Part shown: positions 1 to 8,336 of the stretch, one piece after another
How positions within the stretch are numbered: position 1 is the first letter of the stretch
How the letters are laid out: each line of letters opens with the position of its first letter
NCBI GenBank assembly: GCA_013619035.1
Contig: JABXKX010000402.1
Span: 1 to 9,183, forward strand
DNA length: 9,183 nt
Direction of reading: 5' to 3'
Origin: Peptostreptococcaceae bacterium
GTDB taxonomy: Bacteria; Bacillota_A; Clostridia; Peptostreptococcales; Acidaminobacteraceae
Translations under genes and position numbers: made by a program
Notes under the pieces: model-generated
Told to the model about the DNA's origin: nothing
Databases searched by the model: none
What the model saw: only the letters and a program-made list of their open reading frames with translations

Positions 1-597
1 ACCAAGAGCTGCTCCTTGAATTTCCATTCTCGGTGCACCAAACTTACCAAATATAAAAATATAATTTAATCCGACGTTAATAAAGAAAGCAATTATAGAA
101 GTCCTTAAAGGCAGCCTAACTTCACCAACCGAACGTAATATGGCTGTTAATGTTAATGATATCGCCATAAAAAGAAACGTAAAGGTACTAATCTGGAAGT
201 ATTGGACACCGTTATTAATAATCTCTTTTTCTGGTGTATACAAAGCCATAATACTATTTGGTTTTAGATAGGTAAAAAGCGTAAAAGCAAATGCTAATAC
301 TAAGACAATTCTTAACATAATCGTTACAATCTTTTTTAAAGCTAAAATGTTCTTACTGCCATAAAACTGTGCTGTTAATACTGTAGCACCAAATCCCAAT
401 CCAAAACACATAATCATATATATTGAAATAAACTGATTGGCTAAGGATACTGCTGATAATTGAACCTCACCTAATTTGCCCACCATAAAAGTATCCATCA
501 TACCAACACCTGCAGTAATCATACCTTGTAATACAACAGGGACTGTAAGTTTTTTTACTTCTTTATAAAATGCTTTATCTCTTACAAACAATTGCAT
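1..597 (-). CDS. MATE-family efflux transporter, N-terminal part (runs off the left edge)
   Basis: The first 199 residues of a multidrug and toxin extrusion (MATE/NorM/DinF-like) antiporter are present; the stop lies beyond the window. These inner-membrane proteins normally have 12 helices and export cationic drugs or metabolites in exchange for Na+ or H+. I read a short cytoplasmic N-terminus (MQLFVRDKAFYKEVKKL), then hydrophobic helices. The family-like stretch LRSVGEVRLPLRTSI is followed by a hydrophobic segment ending in NVGLNYIFIFG, and the visible part ends at the loop EIQGAALG, which is typical of the first MATE half. GMMDTFMVGKLG near residue 31 is the usual helix-1 signature. The ATG at 597 is chosen because GAGGAG (604-609) sits 6 nt upstream. 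The gene follows an aminotransferase pseudogene by 26 bp on the same strand and was probably co-transcribed with it. No frameshift or stop is seen in the visible part. Substrate cannot be told from sequence. Confidence 0.93.
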   Translation of the reverse strand, partial: MQLFVRDKAFYKEVKKLTVPVVLQGMITAGVGMMDTFMVGKLGEVQLSAVSLANQFISIYMIMCFGLGFGATVLTAQFYGSKNILALKKIVTIMLRIVLVLAFAFTLFTYLKPNSIMALYTPEKEIINNGVQYFQISTFTFLFMAISLTLTAILRSVGEVRLPLRTSIIAFFINVGLNYIFIFGKFGAPRMEIQGAALG

Positions 598-603
598 GTA
601 TAA

Positions 604-609
604 CTCCTC
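604..609 (-). promoter_or_regulatory. Ribosome-binding site of the MATE gene
   Basis: GAGGAG on the minus strand, with a 6-nt spacer to the ATG at 597. It fixes the start of the transporter and suggests the gene is still translatable although the gene upstream of it is broken. Confidence 0.8.
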
Positions 610-623
610 ATTCTTATTTGATA

Positions 624-1160
624 TTAAAAAAATCCTCCTTGAGAGGTTTGAATCACTCTTAAATTACTAAAAGCTAATGTGTCGCGTGTATAAGCAACAT
701 TTAATCTCTCAAATCCACTTCCTTCTTCTACAAATATATAACCTTCATCTACTACTAATTTAGCTTCATGAATCATTTTATGTTCTAATGCTTTAGCAGA
801 GTAACCATAAGGCTTAAATCAATCCATGCAAAATAAGTACCTTGTGGGATATGATAAATAGCTTTAGGTAAATGTTCTTTTAAAAACTCCTCGACAAACG
901 TTAAGTTTTCTTCAATATATAAACCAATACTCACACTGATTGATGGTATGCTTTTGAATGTGGTACAGTATAACCAAAAAATTTCTTTCTATTCTTTCTT
1001 TCAGTACATCTCTTATTTCTTTTGTTACAGCAAAGTCCATATCTGCAATAGAAAGTCGTAACATTTCTTCTAGATCTTCGGGTTTTCCAACATCAATGAA
1101 TTCCCACTTAACTGAAGGGGTACCAACTCGATTGATTTTTTTATTAATATCAACGGACAT
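624..1160 (-). pseudogene. Decayed MalY/PatB-type PLP aminotransferase / C-S lyase
   Basis: This is a remnant of a fold-type I PLP enzyme of the MalY/PatB group (cystathionine beta-lyase-like; normally about 390 aa). The N-terminal piece, from ATG 1160 (or GTG 1172), has family motifs: NRVGTPSVKWEF and then SIADMDFAVTKEI, matching the usual R-x-GT-x-S-x-KW and ADMDF sequences. Near 976-985, at an A/T run, the frame is lost; FFGYTVPHSKAYHQSV continues in a second frame up to a TGA at about 931. A third frame carries GLYIEENLTFVEEFLKEHLP and QGTYFAWIDLS, which is C-terminal-domain sequence. Near 812-818 another frame change leads to PYGYSAKALEHKM and GFERLNVAYTRD, ending at TAA 624-626. Going directly from the FGYT region to the C-terminal domain means about 200 residues are missing, among them the PLP-binding lysine. 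It cannot make an active enzyme. Confidence 0.88.
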
Positions 1161-1176
1161 TTCGTATTCCACTTTT

Positions 1177-1245
1177 CAATTTAGCACCTTAAATGATATA
1201 TAAAAAAAATATGCTCACCTACCCAATTTAGCACCTTAATTGACA
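1177..1245. repeat. Two direct ~20-bp repeats resembling an IS21-family terminus
   Basis: CAATTTAGCACCTTAA occurs at 1177-1192 and again at 1224-1239, followed by ATGATA and TTGACA respectively, with a 47-bp period. Read on the minus strand, the outer copy starts TGTCAATTAAGGTGCTAAAT at 1245. IS21-family insertion sequences have ends starting with TG and carry several internal copies of a ~20-bp repeat near each end, which is the pattern seen here. No istA/istB coding sequence and no opposite end are visible in the window. The repeats abut the 5' end of the aminotransferase pseudogene. The IS assignment is an inference from organisation and from memory of such ends; the duplication itself is directly visible. 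Alternative: paired operator sites for a regulator. Confidence 0.5.
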
Positions 1246-1253
1246 GAAGTCAA
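1225..1253 (-). promoter_or_regulatory. Possible promoter spanning the edge of the repeat element
   Basis: On the minus strand, TTGACT (1248-1253) is separated by 17 bp from TAAATT (1225-1230). The -35 matches consensus at 5 of 6 positions and the -10 at 4 of 6. The -35 lies just outside the putative IS end and the -10 inside it. If real, it would drive the aminotransferase remnant and the MATE gene. A short dyad, TTGAC-4-GTCAA, overlaps the -35. Weak evidence only, because A+T-rich DNA produces many such matches. Confidence 0.25.
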
Positions 1254-1367
1254 ATTTAAAAGTAACAATCATAATCATTGTTACTCTAGTTTTTCTGAAT
1301 TTCTTTATATATTTTTTCAAACAAATTACCAAATCACTGAAAATCCTCCTTACTGTATTTCTTTAAA

Positions 1368-1406
1368 AATAGGTCCAACAAGATTATTTATCTCATTGGA
1401 CCTATT
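1368..1406 (-). terminator. Intrinsic terminator of the flotillin/ATPase operon
   Basis: A perfect 11-bp inverted repeat, AATAGGTCCAA / TTGGACCTATT, encloses a 17-nt loop. On the minus strand the 3' arm runs into ATTTTTAAAG, giving a short U tract. It lies 29 nt past the stop codon of the AAA+ ATPase gene, as expected for the end of the operon. The plus-strand side has no U tract, so it is not an obvious two-way terminator. The loop is long, so efficiency could be moderate. Confidence 0.82.
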
Positions 1407-1412
1407 AACTCT

Positions 1413-1436
1413 AACACTGCTATAACTATCAGTGTT
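1413..1436 (-). other. Small hairpin at the ATPase stop codon
   Basis: AACACTG (1413-1419) pairs with CAGTGTT (1430-1436), a 7-bp stem with a 10-nt loop. It begins inside the TAA stop of the ATPase gene (1436-1438) and precedes the main terminator. No U tract follows, so it is not a terminator itself. It may protect the 3' end of the mRNA or be chance. Confidence 0.35.
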
Positions 1437-4400
1437 TATTTATTGCCGAGAATATCTTTGATCATCCCTAAATTATCTGTAATATCACTTAGAACAACAA
1501 CTGCTTTACCCATTGCATCATCACCTTTAGTCAGCTTATTCTTATTGTATAAGCGTTTGATTTCATCAAATCGTTCTGATTCATTTTCGGTCATGCAACC
1601 AGCAAGCTCTTTCCACTTTAGAATATTAGATTCAGCGCCATTTGTAAGCGTTTGACAGTCATTTTCATAACTTCCAAGAATCTGTCCAAACAGCTCTTCT
1701 TCATTCATAACAGATACAACTCTTTCTGCTATTTTATTCATGTTTCTGTAAGAACCTTGAAGCTTAAATGATGGCTCATTTCTGTATTCATCAGATTGCG
1801 CTGCAGAATGAATATATGCCATGTTCACCTTTAACACAATATCTCTTACTTCACTTAGCTTTTGAATGACTTGAATGTATTCATTAAGTTCATCAGCTGA
1901 ATAACGGCTTTCTAAGGTTACGGTTTGACGATCAACGCCATTAGCCATTTGAACCAAACCATAAATATCTGATTGACTACGATTTGTTAGCTTCGAAAGC
2001 ACAGGATTAGACGTTAAACTGTTCTCAATATAACTTAACTTAAATGCTTCTTCGTTTTCACGTAACATGTCTCCTAGATTATATACATCAGCTCTATTGG
2101 CAAGCATATCTGGAATCTTAAACTTCTCGCCACTTTCAGTATATGGATTACCCGCCATAACAACTGCAATCTTTTTACCTCTAAGATCATAAGTCTGTCC
2201 AACATTATTGTAGACACCTTCAATCTTTCTTTGTCCATCACATAAAGAGATGAATTTCTGTAAGAATTCAGGATGACAATGTTGAATATCATCGATGTAT
2301 AACATGATATTATTACCCATTTTTAATGCTAAATTCAACTTTCTCAGTTCTTCTCTAGCACTTGAATGAGTCGCCTTTTCAGGATCAAGTGAGGTGACTT
2401 CATTACCTAGTGAAGGTCCATTGACTTTAACCAGGATAAATCCAAGTCGACTGGCAATATACTCCATCAATGTTGTTTTACCATAACCAGGAGGTGAAAC
2501 CAATAACAATAGACCCATTAAATCTGTACGTTTATCATCACCAACGACACCCATTTGTTTTGCAAGATTGTCTCCAACTAAAGGTAAATAAACTTCATCA
2601 ATCAGTTTGTTTCTTACAAAAGAAGTGAGTACATTTGGTTTGAAATCATCCATACGCAATTCAGCTTTAAAATTCTTTATCAGTTCTTTTTTGATCTGTT
2701 GGTACTTAAGATAATCCTTAACTACCGTCTCGCTATACACTTTAAGTTTTTGCATGAACTTCGTATAAGCTAATAGATAAGATCCTTGTTCAATAACGCC
2801 ATGTGAGCCAACCAATCCGTCTACAGTCATTTTTGTTGGAAGCGGCACCACACTATTCATGTTCACATCATCTTCTAATAGCAGTACTACAACTTCATCT
2901 AATACACCGGACAGTTCTTCTTCATTTAAATCAAGGCGTTTATTTTCGTTGTTTAACTGATCCAACCAATAAGCAGAAACCCATTCTTTGACCAGGTAGA
3001 ACTGACCCTCAAGGTCCTCTCGACAATTTTTCAATGATACTTCAAATGCCTCTAAAGCTTTTTTATCTCTAATATAAGCCATAAATCCGTCATAAACATG
3101 TTTTGCTTCTAGACTGATAACAAAAGGTCCACCTTGCATAAGCTCCTTACAAAGATATTCCGAGGCCTCTAAAATATCACTATCTTCATAAAACGGAAAC
3201 TCATCATAAGCCTGTTCAAACTTTTCAGCAATAAACGGCAAATAATTCTCTAAACTTGGTGCTGAATCAAAGAAAGATTGTACCTTTGCCAAGTGATTTA
3301 AACGTGAACTCAATAATGTTTTTGTTGATGTGTCCACCAATCGATTCCAGAACAATCGAGCCATTGAACGCACTTCACTTCTGTAAATCAATAAATTTAC
3401 ATTATGATATAGTTCAAGCAACGAGCGTAGAATCTTAGTCGCATCATTATCATGAACACCTTTAGTATATCCCTCTTGATACCTTGTCTCCATAAACGTT
3501 CTAACAATCTCTGCAAGTTGAGACTCTGACATATTATAAAGTGTCATCAAGTCTTCAATATGTTCATGTTGAGACGCTTTAAAGATGGAATAAGCTAAGT
3601 ATTCCCCTCTATAAACATCTTTATTTTCAGATACCAAACTCTGCTCGAAAACATGTTGATAGCTGTTAATTTCCTCATGTATAACTTTATCCCAAAAATC
3701 AGTACCCGTTATGTGATAATAGAGTTGTTTGTCTTTTTGTACAATAGACAGATCAATGGCTTTTCTATTAACAGAAAAATGATGATTGCCTAATTTAATA
3801 ACATCTTGACCATGTAAGTACAATTCTTGTTTGTCTTTTAACTGACGGATTGTATTCTCTTTAAGAGATTTTAACTTTGAACTGATTTCATCTGCTTTAA
3901 CACTATCTCCTAAGTCTCTTAACTCTGATATAATATCTCTGACTTTCTCTGCCATAATATCAGTCGCCAAATAACCATTGATCATCTCCAGCGATTCAAG
4001 TGTCATCAAACGATTAGAAATACCACTTATAATACGTTCTGAAGAATCAAATAGCGCTACCAGTCTTTTGTTTAACTTATCAAGTAAGGTTTGTTTTCTA
4101 GATTCAAAAGCACTATAAATCTCTTCTCTTTTTTCATCAAGTTTGATCAGATACTCATCAAATTCCGAAAACTTTCCTTCTAGCTCCTGTAATTGAACCA
4201 TTACTTTATTTAAATAGTTATCGCATTTTTTTTCAGAGTCTGAGATTTCAAGATAATTGACTACAGCCTGACTCAACAGTTTCATCTGTGCGTTAAACTG
4301 AATCGTCATCTCTTTTTTTGTAAATGCCTCTACCTTTGTTCTTAACTTTGCTTTAGCATTATTTAGTAACGAGAACAATTCAGAAATTTTTTCAATGATC

Positions 4401-6310
4401 TTAGTGGTTACTGTTGGATCTTCAATTTTAAAATTACTGACGATATCCATAAGTAGTTCTAAATCAAATGATGTTTTATCCATCTTTTCAGCTAAGTCAT
4501 GACCTTCTTGAGACTTCGTTACAAATTCAATGTTACGTTGCAACTCATTTACAGCCTCTTCATAAGGCTTAAGACCATCAGGACTGATTAGAAATGTAAC
4601 ACATTGATTAGAGAACACTTCATTTTTATCTTTAATACTGTTATCAAGTGCATCAACCATTTCATGATCGGTATACATTAAATCACCAAGAGATACAATC
4701 TTGCCTCTTAGATTTCTAATTTCTCCAAGCACATCCACATAGTCATTAACCGAATCAAAGGTCCCGTACTCCAGTTTTTTAAGCAGTTCTTCAGTCTCTT
4801 CACTGACTTCTTGTATTTGCTTCTGTGTTGAATTTTTAATTCGTGTAACTTTTTCGAATTCTCCAATAGCAAACGTGGATGTTTCTTTGATTTCTTTTAA
4901 TACTTCTGCAAGATTGAAAGCTTCTTCTTTATTAATCCAGAAATAAGAATCCAATATGCTTTGTGTTTCTTTTACTATATCCAGATAAACACTTTGATAA
5001 CTATCGCCTTTTTGAACCAGTTTACCGACACCTCTACAAGCAGCAATACAATCCACGATATCTTTGTTACCAATCTTATATAAAGCTGACTCATTGTTGC
5101 CTGCAGCCTCATAATCCTTCCCTACATAAGGTGTTTTCCATACTTGTAATGAATGGTTTTTTCTCGGTTCGTTTTCATGTCTGAAAACAATCATCTCACC
5201 ATTATTAAAATGTGAATAACCACTACAGACAATAGGCATGTCAATGGTCTGTTCAATAACATTATACGAGTACATTAGATAGGTACCACTATTCAAATTA
5301 TAAAAGATATATTGATAGTCTTCCCCATTTGATGAACTGTTTAATTGATCAAAAACAGATTGTTCTACAGGCACATCAAATATTTTATATTCTCCACTTT
5401 GCAAATAATAACCTTGTGGAAAGATTAAACCGTGACCATTTGGTAAAAGCATACACGTATCTTCTATAGAATCGATTCTAATAACATTTTTCAACTTATC
5501 ATTAAATACAAAATACCGATAAGTCTTTTCTTTGTAAGGCAGTATTTTAAGTATGATCAACTGACCTAAATCAACATAAGAAATCTCTGCATCATCAAGT
5601 GTCTGATCTTTATCTTCCACATCTTCAGAATAGATGCCTTTACCTATATCGGTGTTATCTTCAACTTTAATTGTAAGGTCACCGCCGATTGTTTCTACAA
5701 ATACTTTATCTAAAATAGAGACATGCGGATGAAGACCTGTACGTTGTTGATCCCTTGTTACTTTTTCAAATTTAAAATCATTACCTAAGTTAAACTTAAC
5801 TTCATGTTCACTTCTGTTATCCACGTAGGTTAAACGATTGCCTTCAATATGCCATTTAAACACTTTGATGTCAGTCGCACTTTTCCCCGTCTGGAAAACC
5901 ATATAGAAATATGGTTCTACAATAGTGAATTTAGCAAAGAAAGTATTCTTATAATACAGATAGAGATCATCAAAATCCTTTTTGAATTGATCATCATTGA
6001 TCAGCTCAAGGGATTCTTTTACAAATCCCTCTTCACCATATCTATAAATCGAAAAAACATCTCGTAATTCAACTTTGTGCTTCAAACCAATATGAACATT
6101 GTATCCAAATATAAAACAATCATCCACGGGTGCCATATCACGAGGGATACAGTTGTTTTCAGTAATAATCCGTTCACTTGATAACAACTTCGTTTCAATT
6201 GAACCAAAAACTTCTTTTCTAACAGTATTTAATTGTTCTGCTTTAGATTTTAAGTCGACGCCTTGTTTTTGCAGACGACTTTTAATCACATCATAAGTTC
6301 CTGTATCCAT
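1436..6310 (-). CDS. Giant AAA+ ATPase of the 'DNA repair ATPase' family (DUF3686-like plus AAA)
   Basis: A 1624-aa protein that I recognise as the large ATPase often named 'DNA repair ATPase', a name with no experimental basis visible here. Residues ~20-440 form a beta-rich N-terminal region that I assign by recall to DUF3686 (PF12458). Residues ~445-830 are rich in heptad-like Glu/Lys/Leu and should be a long coiled coil. Near 840-885 comes a conserved-looking block with FSVNRKAIDLS and ITGTDFWDKV, then a mostly helical stretch. The AAA+ module starts near 1225: Walker A PPGYGKTT with Lys1278, Walker B LYIDDIQH (Asp1340, Asp1341; DD in place of the usual DE), sensor-1 AGNPYT with Asn1388, and arginine-finger candidate Arg1406 in LANRADV. 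The C-terminal ~150 residues are helical. No signal peptide or membrane helix is seen, so it is cytoplasmic. It is the third gene of the operon, 1 bp after the flotillin stop. An in-frame TTG at 6322 would add four residues, but the ATG at 6310 has GGAG 6 nt upstream. Probable role (inference): an oligomeric remodelling ATPase acting with the flotillin. Confidence 0.9.
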   Translation of the reverse strand: MDTGTYDVIKSRLQKQGVDLKSKAEQLNTVRKEVFGSIETKLLSSERIITENNCIPRDMAPVDDCFIFGYNVHIGLKHKVELRDVFSIYRYGEEGFVKESLELINDDQFKKDFDDLYLYYKNTFFAKFTIVEPYFYMVFQTGKSATDIKVFKWHIEGNRLTYVDNRSEHEVKFNLGNDFKFEKVTRDQQRTGLHPHVSILDKVFVETIGGDLTIKVEDNTDIGKGIYSEDVEDKDQTLDDAEISYVDLGQLIILKILPYKEKTYRYFVFNDKLKNVIRIDSIEDTCMLLPNGHGLIFPQGYYLQSGEYKIFDVPVEQSVFDQLNSSSNGEDYQYIFYNLNSGTYLMYSYNVIEQTIDMPIVCSGYSHFNNGEMIVFRHENEPRKNHSLQVWKTPYVGKDYEAAGNNESALYKIGNKDIVDCIAACRGVGKLVQKGDSYQSVYLDIVKETQSILDSYFWINKEEAFNLAEVLKEIKETSTFAIGEFEKVTRIKNSTQKQIQEVSEETEELLKKLEYGTFDSVNDYVDVLGEIRNLRGKIVSLGDLMYTDHEMVDALDNSIKDKNEVFSNQCVTFLISPDGLKPYEEAVNELQRNIEFVTKSQEGHDLAEKMDKTSFDLELLMDIVSNFKIEDPTVTTKIIEKISELFSLLNNAKAKLRTKVEAFTKKEMTIQFNAQMKLLSQAVVNYLEISDSEKKCDNYLNKVMVQLQELEGKFSEFDEYLIKLDEKREEIYSAFESRKQTLLDKLNKRLVALFDSSERIISGISNRLMTLESLEMINGYLATDIMAEKVRDIISELRDLGDSVKADEISSKLKSLKENTIRQLKDKQELYLHGQDVIKLGNHHFSVNRKAIDLSIVQKDKQLYYHITGTDFWDKVIHEEINSYQHVFEQSLVSENKDVYRGEYLAYSIFKASQHEHIEDLMTLYNMSESQLAEIVRTFMETRYQEGYTKGVHDNDATKILRSLLELYHNVNLLIYRSEVRSMARLFWNRLVDTSTKTLLSSRLNHLAKVQSFFDSAPSLENYLPFIAEKFEQAYDEFPFYEDSDILEASEYLCKELMQGGPFVISLEAKHVYDGFMAYIRDKKALEAFEVSLKNCREDLEGQFYLVKEWVSAYWLDQLNNENKRLDLNEEELSGVLDEVVVLLLEDDVNMNSVVPLPTKMTVDGLVGSHGVIEQGSYLLAYTKFMQKLKVYSETVVKDYLKYQQIKKELIKNFKAELRMDDFKPNVLTSFVRNKLIDEVYLPLVGDNLAKQMGVVGDDKRTDLMGLLLLVSPPGYGKTTLMEYIASRLGFILVKVNGPSLGNEVTSLDPEKATHSSAREELRKLNLALKMGNNIMLYIDDIQHCHPEFLQKFISLCDGQRKIEGVYNNVGQTYDLRGKKIAVVMAGNPYTESGEKFKIPDMLANRADVYNLGDMLRENEEAFKLSYIENSLTSNPVLSKLTNRSQSDIYGLVQMANGVDRQTVTLESRYSADELNEYIQVIQKLSEVRDIVLKVNMAYIHSAAQSDEYRNEPSFKLQGSYRNMNKIAERVVSVMNEEELFGQILGSYENDCQTLTNGAESNILKWKELAGCMTENESERFDEIKRLYNKNKLTKGDDAMGKAVVVLSDITDNLGMIKDILGNK

Positions 6311-6311
6311 T

Positions 6312-8336
6312 TTATTCTCCAAGGACTGTGTCTACAAGTTTTGCTGGTAAACCAGCTACGCCAGCTTTATTAACTGTATCCAGTAACTTTGTTAACATCG
6401 CTTGATCACTACCACTAGCCGTATGCATCATTTTTCCAATTGCTCCTGCAATAGATAGGTTCATTAAGTCTTCAGAAGACAGATTGAATCTACCAACCAA
6501 AGTCTTTAATTGTTGTTGGAAATAATCTGCATCTCCAGTGATTAATGTTTCTTTTATATCTGTTAAAACTTCACTATTGTCTACTAATCGGTCAACAGCT
6601 TTACCTTGAGCGATAGAACCAATAATCTTATCAAAGAACATAGACTCGCCACCAACGATATCGATTTTAGCTGATTTAAGTGCTTCACGGATAACGGTTG
6701 CCTGAGCTTCGGCAATGTCCTTTTGAATACTGATGTTAGCAAGTTCAATTTCTTTTTCTTTGTCCAGCTTAAGCTTGAATTCTTCATGACCTCTTCCGAC
6801 TTCATCCAGTAATTTCATGCTATTTGCTTTTTCTTTAATACCTTCAGCTTCAGAAAGATATCTTCTCTTAAGATTCTCAGCAATAACCGTTCCGTCTTTT
6901 TCTTTGACTTCTACTTTTGCTGTTTCACCTTTTGCTTCTGCCATTGCTTTTGCTTCGATAACCTTAGATTCTGCAATACCTTCTACAGAGTCTTCTAAAA
7001 TTCTAGCATCTACGATAACTTTAATTGCTTCAGCTTCTTTTTGAGACGCTTTTAGATTAGCATCGGCATCAATAATTGTCTTTTCTGCTTGTTTTTCTGC
7101 TGCTTGTTTTGCAGCTTCAGCCGTTTGTACTTCAAGTATCAATTTAGTTTCAGCATCTTGTTCAGCTTTTCTAAGTGCTACATTCTTAGTACGATTAGCA
7201 TCTGCAAGTGCACGTGTATCTTTGATTTTTTCTTCTTCCACAACAGTATCTTTTTCAACAGTAACTCTCTCTCTTATCACTGTCTGAATAGTTTTCTTTT
7301 CTACTTCTAATAGTTTTTCTTTATCAATAATAGCCAGTTCCACAAGTTTTTCTTTTTCAGTTCTTTCAAGTAGTCTTTTTCTATCTACACGTTCTGTTTC
7401 AACAGCTTCAGTACTTTCTTTTGATTTAGCAGCGATGATAATCTGTCTGTCTTTATTTTCTTCTGCGATACCAATTTCTTCTTCTGTTTTAACTCTAGCA
7501 AGTTCTGATTTATATTTTTCTTCTTGTGCTACTTTTTCAGCTTCGGCTACTTCTCTAGAGTTGATGATTGAAATCTCTCTCTTTTGTTTTGCTTCTGCTT
7601 CTGCATTTTGTTTTTCAAGTTCTAAAATCGCTTCTCTCGCAGCCACGTCTTGTTTCTTAATTGTTTTTTCTTTTTCTCTTGCAATTTCATTTGCCAAGAT
7701 ACTTTGCTGAGCAGTCAATTCAGTAATCTTTTTAATACCTTCAGCATCTAAAATATTTTCTGCATTTAACAAATTAACGTCTGTTTGTTCAAGATAATCA
7801 ATAGCAGCATCATCTAGTACATAACCATTTAAATCCGTACCAATAATTTGAAGAATCTCACTTTTGAAGATATCTCTTTCAGTATATAACTGCACGAAAT
7901 CAAATTTCTTACCAACCGTTTTAAGTGCTTCTGAGAACTTCGCATCAAAGAATGTCATTAGTGTTTCAGTATCAGACGCTTTCTGACATCCTAATAGCTG
8001 TGCAACTTTAAGAACATCTTCTGTTGTTTGATTAACTCTTACAAAGAATGCAACACGAATATCCGCTCTTAAGTTATCTTTACAAATCAATCCGTCTTTA
8101 CCTTCTCTGGCAATTTCAACACGTTTGATAGAAATATCCATTTCCTCAAATCTATGAATAATTGGAACAACAAAGATACCACCAAAACAAACCACTTGAT
8201 TACCAACACCGTTTCTGATGATAACTTTAGATTGTTCTACTTTGTGATAAAACTTTCCAAACAATGCCAACAAACCTATGGTGATGACTACAATGACTCC
8301 TACTGTTACAAATGTTACTTGTGATAAAAAACCCAT
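6312..8336 (-). CDS. Flotillin-family SPFH membrane scaffold protein (YqiK-like)
   Basis: A 674-aa flotillin. Flotillins oligomerise on the cytoplasmic face of the membrane and organise protein-lipid microdomains. Residues ~7-28 are one strong membrane segment (VTFVTVGVIVVITIGLLALF) at the very N-terminus, as in YqiK and FloT-type proteins. Residues ~30-200 form the SPFH/band-7 domain, including VIIRNGVGNQVVCFGGIFVV and RVEIAREGKDGLICKDNL; the stretch DLNGYVLDDAAIDYLEQTD is typical of flotillin domains. Residues ~200-550 are an almost unbroken Glu/Ala/Lys/Arg-rich coiled coil. The last ~110 residues are less charged and Gly/Ala-containing, ending LPAKLVDTVLGE, as in flotillin C-termini. At 674 aa it is longer than E. 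coli YqiK (about 550 aa), mostly through a longer coiled coil. The ATG at 8336 directly follows the stop of the upstream gene, with GGAGGAG 6 nt before it. Its neighbours are a YqiJ-like protein and the giant AAA+ ATPase. Confidence 0.93.
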   Translation of the reverse strand: MGFLSQVTFVTVGVIVVITIGLLALFGKFYHKVEQSKVIIRNGVGNQVVCFGGIFVVPIIHRFEEMDISIKRVEIAREGKDGLICKDNLRADIRVAFFVRVNQTTEDVLKVAQLLGCQKASDTETLMTFFDAKFSEALKTVGKKFDFVQLYTERDIFKSEILQIIGTDLNGYVLDDAAIDYLEQTDVNLLNAENILDAEGIKKITELTAQQSILANEIAREKEKTIKKQDVAAREAILELEKQNAEAEAKQKREISIINSREVAEAEKVAQEEKYKSELARVKTEEEIGIAEENKDRQIIIAAKSKESTEAVETERVDRKRLLERTEKEKLVELAIIDKEKLLEVEKKTIQTVIRERVTVEKDTVVEEEKIKDTRALADANRTKNVALRKAEQDAETKLILEVQTAEAAKQAAEKQAEKTIIDADANLKASQKEAEAIKVIVDARILEDSVEGIAESKVIEAKAMAEAKGETAKVEVKEKDGTVIAENLKRRYLSEAEGIKEKANSMKLLDEVGRGHEEFKLKLDKEKEIELANISIQKDIAEAQATVIREALKSAKIDIVGGESMFFDKIIGSIAQGKAVDRLVDNSEVLTDIKETLITGDADYFQQQLKTLVGRFNLSSEDLMNLSIAGAIGKMMHTASGSDQAMLTKLLDTVNKAGVAGLPAKLVDTVLGE
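6317..6320 (-). promoter_or_regulatory. Ribosome-binding site that sets the ATPase start
   Basis: GGAG on the minus strand, inside the last codons of the flotillin gene, lies 6 nt before the ATG at 6310. It favours that ATG over the TTG at 6322, which would overlap this site. The flotillin stop TAA (6312-6314) falls in the spacer, an arrangement typical of translational coupling. Confidence 0.75.

Noticed and set aside
1240..1425. Plus-strand frame of 61 codons between the repeats and the ATPase stop
   Set aside because: It contains the operon terminator hairpin, has no ribosome-binding site and resembles no protein I know.
1368..1436. The two hairpins as a two-way terminator or a small RNA
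   Set aside because: Only the minus-strand side of the larger hairpin has a U tract, and there is no promoter pointing into the region that would suggest an independent RNA.
7089..7710. Plus-strand frames rich in Ser/Phe and Cys opposite the flotillin coiled coil
   Set aside because: They are the antisense of Glu/Ala/Lys codons in the coiled coil; the composition is a by-product of that bias.
6660..7720. Apparent T/C-rich repetitive tract, possible tandem repeat
   Set aside because: It encodes the Glu/Ala/Lys-rich heptads of the flotillin; similarity between segments comes from amino-acid composition and there is no fixed DNA period.
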